A stretch of 64,000 nucleotides of DNA from Warburgia ugandensis (lineage: Eukaryota; Streptophyta; Magnoliopsida; Canellales; Canellaceae), in the NCBI GenBank assembly GCA_035236585.1, contig CP141132.1, positions 45,945,880-46,009,879 on the forward strand. The letters are read 5' to 3'. Below, piece after piece: positions 1 through 9,894 of this stretch. The first letter of the stretch is position 1; the number at the start of each line of letters is the position of its first letter. The notes beneath the pieces are model-generated. The model had not been told where the DNA came from. It ran no database searches and was given only the letters and a program-made list of their open reading frames with translations. Position numbers and translations under genes: made by a program.

Positions 1-13
1 CTCAACAAGTTTT

Positions 14-31
14 TGGCGCCGTTGCCGGGGA
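14..31 (+). promoter_or_regulatory. Primer-binding site, tRNA-Asp (copy 1)
   Basis: TGGCGCCGTTGCCGGGGA is the exact complement of the 18-nt 3' end of plant cytosolic tRNA-Asp including CCA. It lies six bases after the LTR terminus at position 7. This primer choice is typical of Athila-type Ty3/Gypsy elements and fixes the + orientation. Confidence 0.93.
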
Positions 32-1203
32 CTTGCAAAAGAGTTTTCATAAAATTTAATTAAAAATCCAAAAAATAAAAAAATCAGAAAAATACATAAA
101 ATTAGGAATTGCAATTTTTAGCATTTTAGGAAATTTTAGGTGCATTTTTCAATTGTTTTTAGGGCATAATCACCTTGTTTCCTGAATTTGGTACTAATTT
201 CTAATTTTATTTTTCAGGAAATAGGAAAGTGGAGGAATTTGGCAAGTGGATCTTCACCAAATTGGAAACTTCCCTGCTTTCCTAGAATAGGACTTTCTTT
301 TTCCTTTTGAGTGAATCTTGTAGTGAGGATCCTTGTAAATTGCAATTTCCATTTTAAAATTTAAAGGGTTGTATAATACAAGGCAAGTGTGGGATAAGGT
401 GGCCCACACTTGATCTTCATCATAAACCCCACTGTGAGTTTCCTCACTCATTTATTTCCTAGATTAGGGTTTGCATTTAGAATAATTTGCATTGTTTGGT
501 AGTGTAACTCATATAGAATCATCTTTTATAATTGTTGCATTTTAGGATTTTGCATTAGTTTACTGCTTTTAATTGCATTCTTAGGGCATGTTTAATGTTT
601 TAAGGTGATTTATATGCTGATCGAATTGCCATGGTGTGTGAAATTAATTAGTAAGGGCAGCCAACCCCATAAGATCAAGGGTGGATTTCATCACCACCTC
701 TTGGCCCACTTAGGATAATCACCTCAAGCGCGCAAACCTTCCTTTCATGTTAATTTAAAATCAATCGTAATAGACCTATAGGGCCATCACATGCTCGTAG
801 GACCCTCTTAATAGGACGCGATTTACTGTCAGCCCTCTGGCTTTTGATCACTGTGGTTATTGGGGGTTACTTAATAGAGCCTCGCTCTTCCCCCACCTCC
901 TATTGACGTTTGTTGAGGTCTAAACGCCTCCTTACACGAGAGTTGTATTAACCACTTTGGACGTAACCCAACTAGTAAGCAGTAATCAACTTCTAAAGAG
1001 AGGAGGAGCGCTAGTCTAGGCTAATAAAAGCATCGTCCCCACAGATAATCAAGAAAATCAAATATATTGCTGCTTATTAGCCTTAGGATTATTTGAGTGT
1101 GATCTTTTGTTTGTGCATCATTCTAGAAGTTAGGTTGCATCATTTAGGTTAGTTTGCTCAAAGAAAAAAAACAAAAACAAAAACAAAAAGAAGCTCTCCT
1201 TGT
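32..1203 (+). other. Untranslated leader of element copy 1
   Basis: About 1.17 kb between primer-binding site and Gag start without a supported coding region. It ends in an A-rich stretch (about 1161-1192, CAAAAA repeats) directly before the Gag ATG. Such long leaders usually carry packaging and translation signals, but none can be assigned here. The short reverse ORF at 254-451 recurs in copy 2 because the DNA is duplicated and has no recognisable product. Confidence 0.7.
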
Positions 1204-3525
1204 ATGCACTTTTGGAGACGCGACAAAACCGGAAGGTTAGTCAAGTACGACCAAAAAGACATACTGCAAGATCAGGCCACATCTATGGCTGATCAACGCT
1301 CAAGGGGTAATTCACCCCATGGAAGTCAAGGGGCTCCACTCATCATGAATGAGGACCCACCACCCTTGATAGAAGATGAATATCAACCTCCACCAAGGAG
1401 GAATAATCATCAACCAAATAGAGATTGGAGAAGAAACAATAGGGAGTGGGACCAACAAAGTGAACATGGGGATAATAATAATGAGGGTCATCAAAACTTT
1501 CGTGGTAGAACTTTAAAAGACTACCTTCAGCCTACACGCACCAGCACACCATCCTGTGTAATTCTTCCTCAAAATGCTGGTGCGTTAGAATTAAAAACGG
1601 GAGTAATCCAATTACTTCCCAAATTCCATGGTCTAGATAGTGAGAGTCCTTATTTGCACCTTAAAGAATTTGATGAGGTATGTAGTACCCAGAGAACTCA
1701 AAATATAGGTCTAGATACTGTCAGACTTAAACTTTTTCCTTTCTCTTTAAAGGAAAAAGCAAAAATGTGGTTTAATGCACTGCCATCAGGTTCCATAAGA
1801 ACCTGGAATGAAATGACTAGGGAATTCTTAAAGAAGTTTTTCCCTACCCATAAAACCAATACGCTTCGCCGCAAAATAATGAACTTTACCCAGAAGGATA
1901 AAGAATCATTCTATCAATGCTGGGAAAGGTTCAAAGAACTACAACTCACTTGCCCACATCATGGCTATGAACCATGGCGCATCATCAGCTTCTTTTATGA
2001 AGGACTAAATTCTGACATGCGTCAGTTTGTAGAGATGATGTGTAATGGCAACTTTCTCAACAAACAACCAGATGAGGCGGAGGAGTATTTGGAATGGCTA
2101 GCTGAAATTGCACAGACCTGGGCTGACTCAGAAAGAATAGAACATACAGATAGACCTAAGCCCAATAACACCCATGCTAGGGGAGGCATGTATGCTATGT
2201 CTGAAAAAGATGATATCAATGCCAAAGTAGCATCCCTAGCGAGAAAAGTAGAAGCCATAGAAATGGGAAAGAAAAACTCAAATAAAGAAGAACAAGTGTG
2301 TAGTATTTGTGAAAGTACGTCACATCTTACTCAGGAATGTCCTACAATCCCTGCTTTTCAAGATGTACTTCATGATCAAGCTAATGCACTTAACACATAT
2401 AAAAGACCTTTCTCCCCATATTCAGACACTTATAACCCCAACTGGAGAAACCATCCAAATTTTAGTTGGAAAAATGGACCTACTGCTAATGTTCCACAAT
2501 CAGGACAATATCAACCTCATCAACAAAACCAAGGACTTCTTACCTTACCTTATCAAACTCATCAACCTCCTTCTGGACCTTACTTGCCCCCACCTAAAAG
2601 GCATGTTGAGGATAATCAAAACGTTCAAAACCAGGAAAGGAAAATTTCTCAATTAGAAAGTCAAATAAAACAAACCAACCAGTCCATGAATGAATTAAAA
2701 AACATGATGAGTCAAATGATGCAAAGTATGGAAAAAGGAAAGTTCCCAGCTCAACCACAAGCAAACCCTAAGGGAGTGCATGCGGTTAGCATTAATGCAT
2801 CTGATGAAAGATCTAGCTCTATCATGGAACAAACTAAGGCTGTGACCATTCTTAGGAGTGGTAGAAGAATTGGGAAAGATGAGCCTCAGAAGACTGAAAA
2901 GGTAGAAAAATCCACGAAAGTTAAAGAAAACTCTAAACAAAAGGACCCTGTTTCACCAGTTGATCCATGTCCTATACCTGCTCCATTTCCTCAAAGGCTG
3001 CGTCAAGCCCCAAAGTCTGCATCTAATGATGAGATTTTAGAGATTTTCAAGCAAGTCAAGATCAACATACCGATCTTAGATGCTATAAAACAAATCCCAT
3101 CATATGCCAAATTTTTAAAAGACTTATGCACCATAAAGAGAAAATTGAATGTCCAGAAGAAGGCATTTTTGACTGAACAGGTTAGTTCTATTCTTCAACA
3201 CCATACACCACCAAAGTACAAAGATCCTGGTTGCCCCACTCTTACTTGCATTATTGGTAGCTACAAGATTAACCAAGCTCTTCTTGATTTAGGATCTAGT
3301 GTAAATCTATTACCATACTCAGTATACGAACAGTTAGGTCTGGGTGAACTGAAACCTACATCTACTACGCTCCAGTTAGCTGATCGTTCTGTAAAAATAC
3401 CGAGAGGGGTAATAGAGGATGTGTTAGTCCAGGTAGAACAATTTTGCTTCCCTGTCGATTTTCTAGTTCTAGATACACAACCGGTGGTGAATGAGAAGAA
3501 TGAAATGCCAGTCATCTTGGGATGA
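1204..3525 (+). CDS. Gag-protease polyprotein of Athila/Tat-type retrotransposon (stops at in-frame TGA)
   Basis: The 773-codon frame encodes the particle protein and the protease that would mature it. After an Asn/Gln/Arg-rich N-terminus, residues about 130-300 form a retrotransposon Gag domain (KMWFNALPSGSIRTWNEMTR, then FLKKFFPTHKT). A CCHC zinc knuckle follows at C366, C369, H374, C379. A Gln/Pro-rich linker and a coiled-coil-like stretch near 480-510 lead to an aspartic protease with D695 in the motif DLGSS, followed by [19 protein letters not shown]. Translation halts at TGA (3523-3525) where the family normally has Arg in the ILGRPFLAT motif at the end of protease. The frame then stays open, so this is probably one longer ORF broken by a CGA-to-TGA change. 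The start is the first ATG after the A-rich leader. Confidence 0.9.
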   Translation: MHFWRRDKTGRLVKYDQKDILQDQATSMADQRSRGNSPHGSQGAPLIMNEDPPPLIEDEYQPPPRRNNHQPNRDWRRNNREWDQQSEHGDNNNEGHQNFRGRTLKDYLQPTRTSTPSCVILPQNAGALELKTGVIQLLPKFHGLDSESPYLHLKEFDEVCSTQRTQNIGLDTVRLKLFPFSLKEKAKMWFNALPSGSIRTWNEMTREFLKKFFPTHKTNTLRRKIMNFTQKDKESFYQCWERFKELQLTCPHHGYEPWRIISFFYEGLNSDMRQFVEMMCNGNFLNKQPDEAEEYLEWLAEIAQTWADSERIEHTDRPKPNNTHARGGMYAMSEKDDINAKVASLARKVEAIEMGKKNSNKEEQVCSICESTSHLTQECPTIPAFQDVLHDQANALNTYKRPFSPYSDTYNPNWRNHPNFSWKNGPTANVPQSGQYQPHQQNQGLLTLPYQTHQPPSGPYLPPPKRHVEDNQNVQNQERKISQLESQIKQTNQSMNELKNMMSQMMQSMEKGKFPAQPQANPKGVHAVSINASDERSSSIMEQTKAVTILRSGRRIGKDEPQKTEKVEKSTKVKENSKQKDPVSPVDPCPIPAPFPQRLRQAPKSASNDEILEIFKQVKINIPILDAIKQIPSYAKFLKDLCTIKRKLNVQKKAFLTEQVSSILQHHTPPKYKDPGCPTLTCIIGSYKINQALLDLGSSVNLLPYSVYEQLGLGELKPTSTTLQLADRSVKIPRGVIEDVLVQVEQFCFPVDFLVLDTQPVVNEKNEMPVILG

Positions 3526-4504
3526 CCATTTTTGGCTACGTCCAATGCCTTAATCAACTGTAGAAATGGTGTCATGAAACTATCCTTTGGCAATATGACA
3601 TTAGAGCTAAACATCTTTAACATTTGTAACCAACCTAGTGAAACTACTGATGATTTGCACAGTATTAACATGATCAATTCAGTTGTGCAAGATCAGTTTC
3701 AGTCGTCTTCCTTGTCGGACCTACTGGAGGCCTGTTTGGCCCATTTTAATGAGTTTAATGAGGATGCATTAATAGAGGGAGTTAATGCCCTCCTTGATTC
3801 TGTACCTATCATGGATACAAGAAAATGGAAACCTCATTTTGAGGAGCTTCCATTAAGTGAGATCACTTCCCTCCCATCATCTGTAGAACCCCTTACAGAG
3901 CCTGAAACCCCAAATACGCCTTTTAACATAGAATATGTACCTGATAGGGACCTACTGCCTTCATTTGAACAATCATTAGATAATAAATTAGGCCCACCTG
4001 ATTTGTTGCCTATGCCAATAGAACAGGACAAGAAAGAGTCCATTGATCTATTGTCCATACATCAACTGACTCCAAGGTACACACTAAAAGATAATCAGGA
4101 TGTAAGCAAAACCATGCCCCCTCCTTTATTAATACAAGAACAATCTTATAAGGAAGGGCGAGTCACTTATATCTCAATCTCGTGAAAATGTAAGGGAAAG
4201 GGAGGACTCTTCACATCTATATGGTTCAAAAGAATTTAAATTCACGGTAGTTCACATTGTTATAAAGATTCCACCACCTAAATTTTCAAGGTGGAGGAGT
4301 TATATTGATTACCATGAAATTTTGAAGATAGGAGATCATCAAAGTGGTCTCACTCAATTGACATTCATGGTAGTCTATTGTGTTATAATGCAACCATCAC
4401 AAAAAATTTCAAGGTGGATGAAATATATAGACTATCGTGAGATTTTGAAGTGGCGTGAGAAATCTTGCCATTTCATTATTGGAATCAGGAAAACTCAAAA
4501 ATAA
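3526..4504 (+). pseudogene. Continuation of Gag-protease ORF: end of protease plus unrecognised C-terminal region
   Basis: Directly in frame after the TGA the sequence reads PFLATSNALINCRNGVMKLS, the end of the protease domain. It continues through an acidic linker (LLEACLAHFNEFNED, MDTRKWKPHFEELPL) that in autonomous relatives leads into reverse transcriptase. In this copy the frame ends at 4185. In copy 2 the same region (12740-13195) is open to a TAA matching 4502-4504, so the stop at 4185 comes from small differences at 4158-4182. The last 90 codons contain a two-fold repeat (4241-4329 and 4364-4451, 123 nt apart) around SRW-x2-YIDY-x-EILK. No known domain is recognised there, and no reverse transcriptase follows. 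Confidence 0.75.
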
Positions 4505-6204
4505 ATGAGGATATATGTCTGGCTGAAGACGTTAAACTTAGCGCTCACTGGGAGGCAACCTAGAGTTTTTCATTTTTGTTGTTTTCTACATCACTCATAT
4601 TCATTTTCGGTCCTACTTTTTACAACATTGAGGACAATGTTTCTGTCAGGTTGGGGGGTGTAGAATTCTAGCAAATTCTAGTTTTTTAGATTTTTAGGTG
4701 CTTTCCTTGTTTTTCAAAAAAAAAATGAAAAATTTTAGGTCATTTCCTACACTATGATGAGAATTGGATTTTCTGAAGTATAATCTAGATAACTTTAGCT
4801 TATTAATGAAATTGAATATAATTAATTCATCTTCTTACTCATTTTCTAAAGTATTCTATGAAAGCAAAGTCTCAGATCACATCTGTACACACAGTTGCAT
4901 ATAGATAGTCTAGATTGATAAGTGGCTATAACTTAGAAATTCTGAAGAAATTCAGTGGAGATCTATAACCTAAGTGAGTTTTAGAGCCATTCATCCTTTG
5001 TGAGAGGTTATAAATGTTCCTAATTTTCTTCAGCGTGCTTAAAGAAAATTGATCCCATACTCTTAATTTTGGCTAATTACCTGGATAATTAGAATATTAC
5101 CTTTAAAATTCTAGAAGTTCATTGAATTTGATGGATTATAGGAAACCTAGAAAATGATTTAGGCCATCCTTGTTGTTATAACCTAGAGACGTAAAGCCTA
5201 CCCATAAAGTATTGTTACCACTAGTTAGCCAACTTGAGCCTTTAATATAAGCCTTTTCTTTTGTCACCCAAATTATCCTTTACCCATATTAACCCAGTAT
5301 AAATTATCCATTACCCATTTTCTTTGAAAAATAAGTTAGAGAAGAATGAAGAAATACCTTTTAGTTGTAATGAAAAGTGGATATCAAGAAAAGAAATATT
5401 CTTCAAAGTGATTCAAAAGTATTGAAATAGTCTGAAAAAAAAAAAAAAAAAAAAAGGTTTGAAGAATACAAAGAAAAATGGAAACAAAAATATTCACTTT
5501 AGAAAAAATCAAAGAAAGAAAGAATTGTCAACTTTAGAAGACCTCTACTTATTTTCTGAAGAAACTTTGAATAACCTTATACCCTTTCTTTGATACCTTG
5601 TCCTAAGCCTACGTTTCGTCCCAGTTAAAGACCTATTGATTCTAGGAGAAATATAGTCTTGATGAGGAAATGAATGGATAGAATCTAAAAGAGTGGTATT
5701 ACTAAACATTCAAAGGTAATGGCATCTATTCTAAAGGGATCAAAACAATGAAATTCCTTAGTAACTCCCAATTTTCATGAGTACATGTGAGAAAATTTTG
5801 CTTTTATTGACTCAACTCACATAATTAAAAGAGAGATATGATTTGACCCCTTTATCCGAGAGATTTTGTTTCGAGTGTATCTCATTAGTGAGGCTTGAGG
5901 TCAAAACATATTTCGGATGGAGTTCAAAAGTTAGAAGTTTATTTAGAGATCAAGATGATTCCATATGTAAACTGTACATACACACACTCACTCTGAGATT
6001 TGAGCTTAATTGGAATTATTTTGGCATATGGGTAGGATTTTGAATTTCTCAGTCATTTTTATTAGTATGATAAAGTTGATGTGATTTATTGAAAATAATT
6101 CTCTGAGGAAAAAGAGGAGTTGACTTAAAAATAAAATTTGAAATATTGAAATTTGGTTTTTCGCATGTTTTGCTCGGGACTAGCAAAATGCTGGTTGGGC
6201 GGTG
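4505..6204 (+). other. 3' noncoding region and polypurine tract of element copy 1
   Basis: No supportable gene. Four landmarks are visible. GACGTTAAACTTAGCGCTCA followed by GGGAGGCAACC (4528-4560) resembles a block widespread just after the coding region of plant Athila/Tat elements. GAGGACAATGTTT then GGTTGGGGGGTG (4649-4660) is a polypurine-tract-like motif not next to an LTR. A run of about 21 A lies near 5436-5455. The terminal tract CTGGTTGGGCGGTG (6191-6204) abuts the LTR; copy 2 has the canonical CTGGTTGGGGGGTG there. Confidence 0.75.
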
Positions 6205-7549
6205 TGTTAAGTGTTTAATTTTGGTCAAAAGTTCCCTAATTCAGCGTTCAATTAGATAATCTAACCGTTCAAATTTACAAAACTTAGCTTGATTTTGAAT
6301 ATAAATCCAATTGACCATCCAAACCTTAATTTGTCAAAATCAACGGTCGATGATCATTAGAGTTCATTAGATGACTAATGTGCGGTTCGGATGATTCTAA
6401 TTTAGTCTTTTCTTTTGCGGATCAACCAAAGGACGCACGGATGGATACGAGTAAAAGATAATCGGTGCAGATCATCTTAAAGGGCGATGGATGGACCAGA
6501 TCAACCATGGAGATAGATGAAATAGAAATCATGGACAAAATGGAAAGAACATGTAAAGGGCAACTCTTTCCCCCACTTCTCTTTCCTTTTCTTCCTCTTT
6601 CCCTCCTTATTCTATTTTTCTTTCCTTCATTCTCTCTTTCCTTTCCCACTCCTTTTCTTTCTTTTCTTTTTCCTTCCTTTTCTTTCTTTTCTTTCCTTTT
6701 CTCTTTTCTTTCTTTTTCCTTTTTCCCTTCCTTTTTCTCTTTTCTTTCTTTCCTTTTCCTTCTCCTCTTTCTTTTTCCTTCTTTCCTTTTTCTTTTTCCC
6801 TTCCTCATTCTCACGTACCCAACTATCTCTTCATATATTTTTTCTTCTTCTCATCTAGGCACTTTGGCCCATCTTGACGCACAAAGCACAGCTCCTCTCT
6901 TTCTCTTGCCATCTTCCTCTCTTTCTCTTGCCCTCTCTCTTGTTTTCTCTCTACTCCCTTATCTCCCAAGGCTCTTTCTCTCTTCTCATCTTCCTCTCTT
7001 TCCCAACCATACCCAGATTCCCCTCTTCTCACCTTCTTCTCCTTAGGACCATCCTAGTTCTCTCTCTTTCTTTCACGCACCATCTCTACTTTACCTTCAC
7101 CGCCCAAATCTTTGCATCCAATCCTTACTGCACCACACCAATTCCTCCCTGCTAACCATCGGTGGACCAGCACACAGACCAACCAACCCACTTCTCCAGG
7201 CTTCCATTGCCTTGCCCAACTGGAATTTCTAATCTTCAAACAGCACTGGAGTCTGCCCAGATTTCTATCAACATCCGAAGCAGCTAGCCTAGCGTCATCG
7301 TCCAATCTCCAGTCTGCCTTTTCGTTCCCGCATGCAGATGCCCCAACCCTTCAATGGCCGGTCACAACTAGATAGACTGGCCCAACATTTTCATCTCCTT
7401 CGTATACAGCACCACTGCCCAGCTCCTTCTCTTTTTGTTTCTCCTCTGTTCATCGTCAATTCCCTTTTCTTTTTCATCAACCCATAATCCATCTTCAGTG
7501 CTCCAGATCTCCTCCACACGCCAAGGCCAAAGACGCAGATCACCGTACC

Positions 7550-7584
<35 letters not shown>

Positions 7585-8695
7585 ACTTCCCCTTCACCAT
7601 TCCACCCGATTTCCATTGATTCCCTAGCCAGGCACGTTCCCAGTCTTTGTCAATCATCTACCCTGTCTCTTCCCCATCAGTGGCTACTTCCCTTTTCCCC
7701 TCCTCTCTCTTTTCTTCCGTGTCAACCCCAGTTACCTGCTTCTCTTATTTGATCCACTCCCTTCTTCACTGGTCACCCCCTCTGTCTCTGCTTCATCGCA
7801 ACCAGCACCGGCTCATCTCCGATCTCTGCCCATTTTCACCGGAGTCATCTACGCCCAACGTCTCGGTTTTTTATCTGTTCCACCGCTCATCCTCACCGTT
7901 CTCCCATTTTCTTCTCACTCTCCCTGTCTTGCATTGCTGCCGCCTCACCCGGCGACTCTGTCTCCCTCGTTTGCTTGACACGGCCGCTCCACCGGCCTCG
8001 CTTATGTTTTACTGCTTTAGCCCTTCTCTGCTTCATCGCCACGCTCCCTCCTCCATCACCGGTCGTCTGCCCCCAACGTCTCCACACCGTTCTCTGTTCT
8101 TCAACGGCACCGCCCCAGGCGTCGACTCCGACTTGCCCAGGGGAGAAAACCCGAAACGGGTCTCCCTTCTTTCCTCTTTCTCTTCTCCTCCGGTTTTCTG
8201 CTCCATCACCGTCTCCTCCTTCGTCTGGTTTTTCTTAAAAACCAGATTTCCCATTTAATTCCTATTTTGCCCTCTTTCTTTAACAGAAATTCCACCTCTG
8301 TCCTTTTCGTTTAATACCATCCATGTCCTCAGTTTAATACCGTCTGGGTCCCTAGTTTATTTACTTCTATGTCCTTGTGTTATTCCGGTTCTATTTTATC
8401 ATCATTTTGTCTATCCAGTGGACAAAGTGCAATCCAGGACAGGCTTATCCAGGACTGATCATTTTATTGCATTTTCTGTGTTTTTGGAATAAATAATTGT
8501 GTACATTGCAACAATTGAATAAATATAGATTTTATTTTATTGTTAGTTGAATTTTTCTATATTCTTTGTTTTGATTCTTTTAAATAATTAGATTTTATTG
8601 AAAACTCCATTTTAAATCAAGTCCTCGTGGGATCGACCCGTACTTGCATAAGCTACCCTACAATAGCCCGTGCACTTGCGGTAAAACACTCAACA
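6205..8695 (+). repeat. LTR shared by copies 1 and 2 (2491 bp)
   Basis: Runs from TGTTAAGTG after the polypurine tract to CACTCAACA before the next primer-binding site. A long pyrimidine-rich block (about 6560-7080) creates antisense Lys/Arg/Glu-rich and sense Phe/Ser-rich ORFs that are composition artefacts. TATATTTTT near 6834 is a possible TATA box. AATAAA occurs at 8488-8493 and 8518-8523, suitable for polyadenylation. The last 90 bases (GTCCTCGTGGGATCGACCCG and onward) recur, diverged, at 29180-29274. Confidence 0.92.
7554..7581 (+). repeat. (CT)14 microsatellite inside LTR
   Basis: Uninterrupted CT run of 28 bases. The equivalent run in the next LTR (16244-16321) is 78 bases, so the tract has changed length since the LTRs separated, or one is mis-assembled. 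Confidence 0.95.
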
Positions 8696-8701
8696 AGTTT
8701 T

Positions 8702-8719
8702 TGGCGCCGTTGCCGGGGA
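8702..8719 (+). promoter_or_regulatory. Primer-binding site, tRNA-Asp (copy 2)
   Basis: Identical 18-nt complement of the tRNA-Asp 3' end, six bases after the middle LTR ends at 8695. Its presence shows that the middle LTR acts as 5' LTR of copy 2 as well as 3' LTR of copy 1. Confidence 0.93.
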
Positions 8720-9894
8720 CTTGCAAAAGAGTTTTCATAAAATTTAATTAAAAATCCAAAAAAATAAAAAAAATCAGAAAAATACATAAAATTAGGAATT
8801 GCAATTTTTAGCATTTTAGGAAATTTTAGGTGCATTTTTCAATTGTTTTTAGGGCATAATCACCTTGTTTCCTGAATTTGGTACTAATTTCTAATTTTAT
8901 TTTTCAGGAAATAGGAAAGTGGAGGAATTTGGCAAGTGGATCTTCACCAAATTGGAAACTTCCCTGCTTTCCTAGAATAGGACTTTCTTTTTCCTTTTGA
9001 GTGAATCTTGTAGTGAGGATCCTTGTAAATTGCAATTTTCATTTTAAAATTTAAAGGGTTGTATAATACAGGGCAAGTGTGGGATAAGGTGGCCCACACT
9101 TGATCTTCATCAGAAACCCCACTGTGAGTTTCCTCACTCATTTATTTCCTAGATTAGGGTTTGCATTTAGAATAATTTGCATTGTTTGGTAGTGTAACTC
9201 ATATAGAATCATCTTTTATAATTGTTGCATTTTAGGATTTTGCATTAGTTTACTGCTTTTAATTGCATTCTTAGGGCATGTTTAATGTTTTAAGGTGATT
9301 TATATGCTGATCGAATTGCCATGGTGTGTGAAATTAATTAGTAAGGGCACCCTACCCCCATAAGATCAAGGGTGGATTTCATCACCACCTCTTGGCCCAC
9401 TTAGGATAATCACCTCAAGCGCGCAAACCTTCCTTTCATGTTAATTTAAAATCAATCAGAATAGACCTATAGGGCCATCACATGCTCGTAGGACCCTCTT
9501 AATAGGACGCGATTTACTGTCAGTCCAGTGGCTTTTGATCACTGTGGTTATTGGGGGTTACTTAATAGAGCCTCGCTCTTCCCCCACCTCCTATTGACGT
9601 TTGTTGAGGTCTAAACGCCTCCTTACACGAGGGTTGTATTAACCACTTTGGACAGAACCCAACTAGTAAGCAGTAATCAACTTCTAAAGAGAGGAGGAGC
9701 GCTAGTCTAGGCTAATAAAAGCATCGTCCCCACAGATAATCAAGAAAATCAAATATATTGCTGCTTATTAGCCTTAGGATTATTTGAGTGTGATCTTTTG
9801 TTTGTGCATCATTCTAGAAGTTAGGTTGCATCATTTAGGTTAGTTTGCTCAAAGAAAAAAAACAAAAACAAAAACAAAAAGAAGCTCTCCTTGT
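8720..9894 (+). other. Untranslated leader of element copy 2
   Basis: Near-identical to 32-1203. Differences are homopolymer lengths near 8755-8775 and a few sites where one copy has CAG and the other does not: copy 1 CGT near 774 and 963 against CAG here near 9457 and 9653. No gene is supported. Confidence 0.7.

Noticed and set aside
14-31. tRNA gene piece
   Set aside because: The 18 bases are the complement of a tRNA end used as primer site beside an LTR, not a tRNA gene.
254-451. 65-codon reverse ORF in the leader, also at 8944-9141
   Set aside because: Conserved only because the whole element is duplicated; no homologous protein recognised and it is antisense to the element.
6465-7046. 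Long Phe/Ser/Leu-rich ORF on + strand and Lys/Glu/Arg-rich ORF on - strand
   Set aside because: Both arise from a homopyrimidine/homopurine block in the LTR and recur identically in the next LTR; no protein family is visible.
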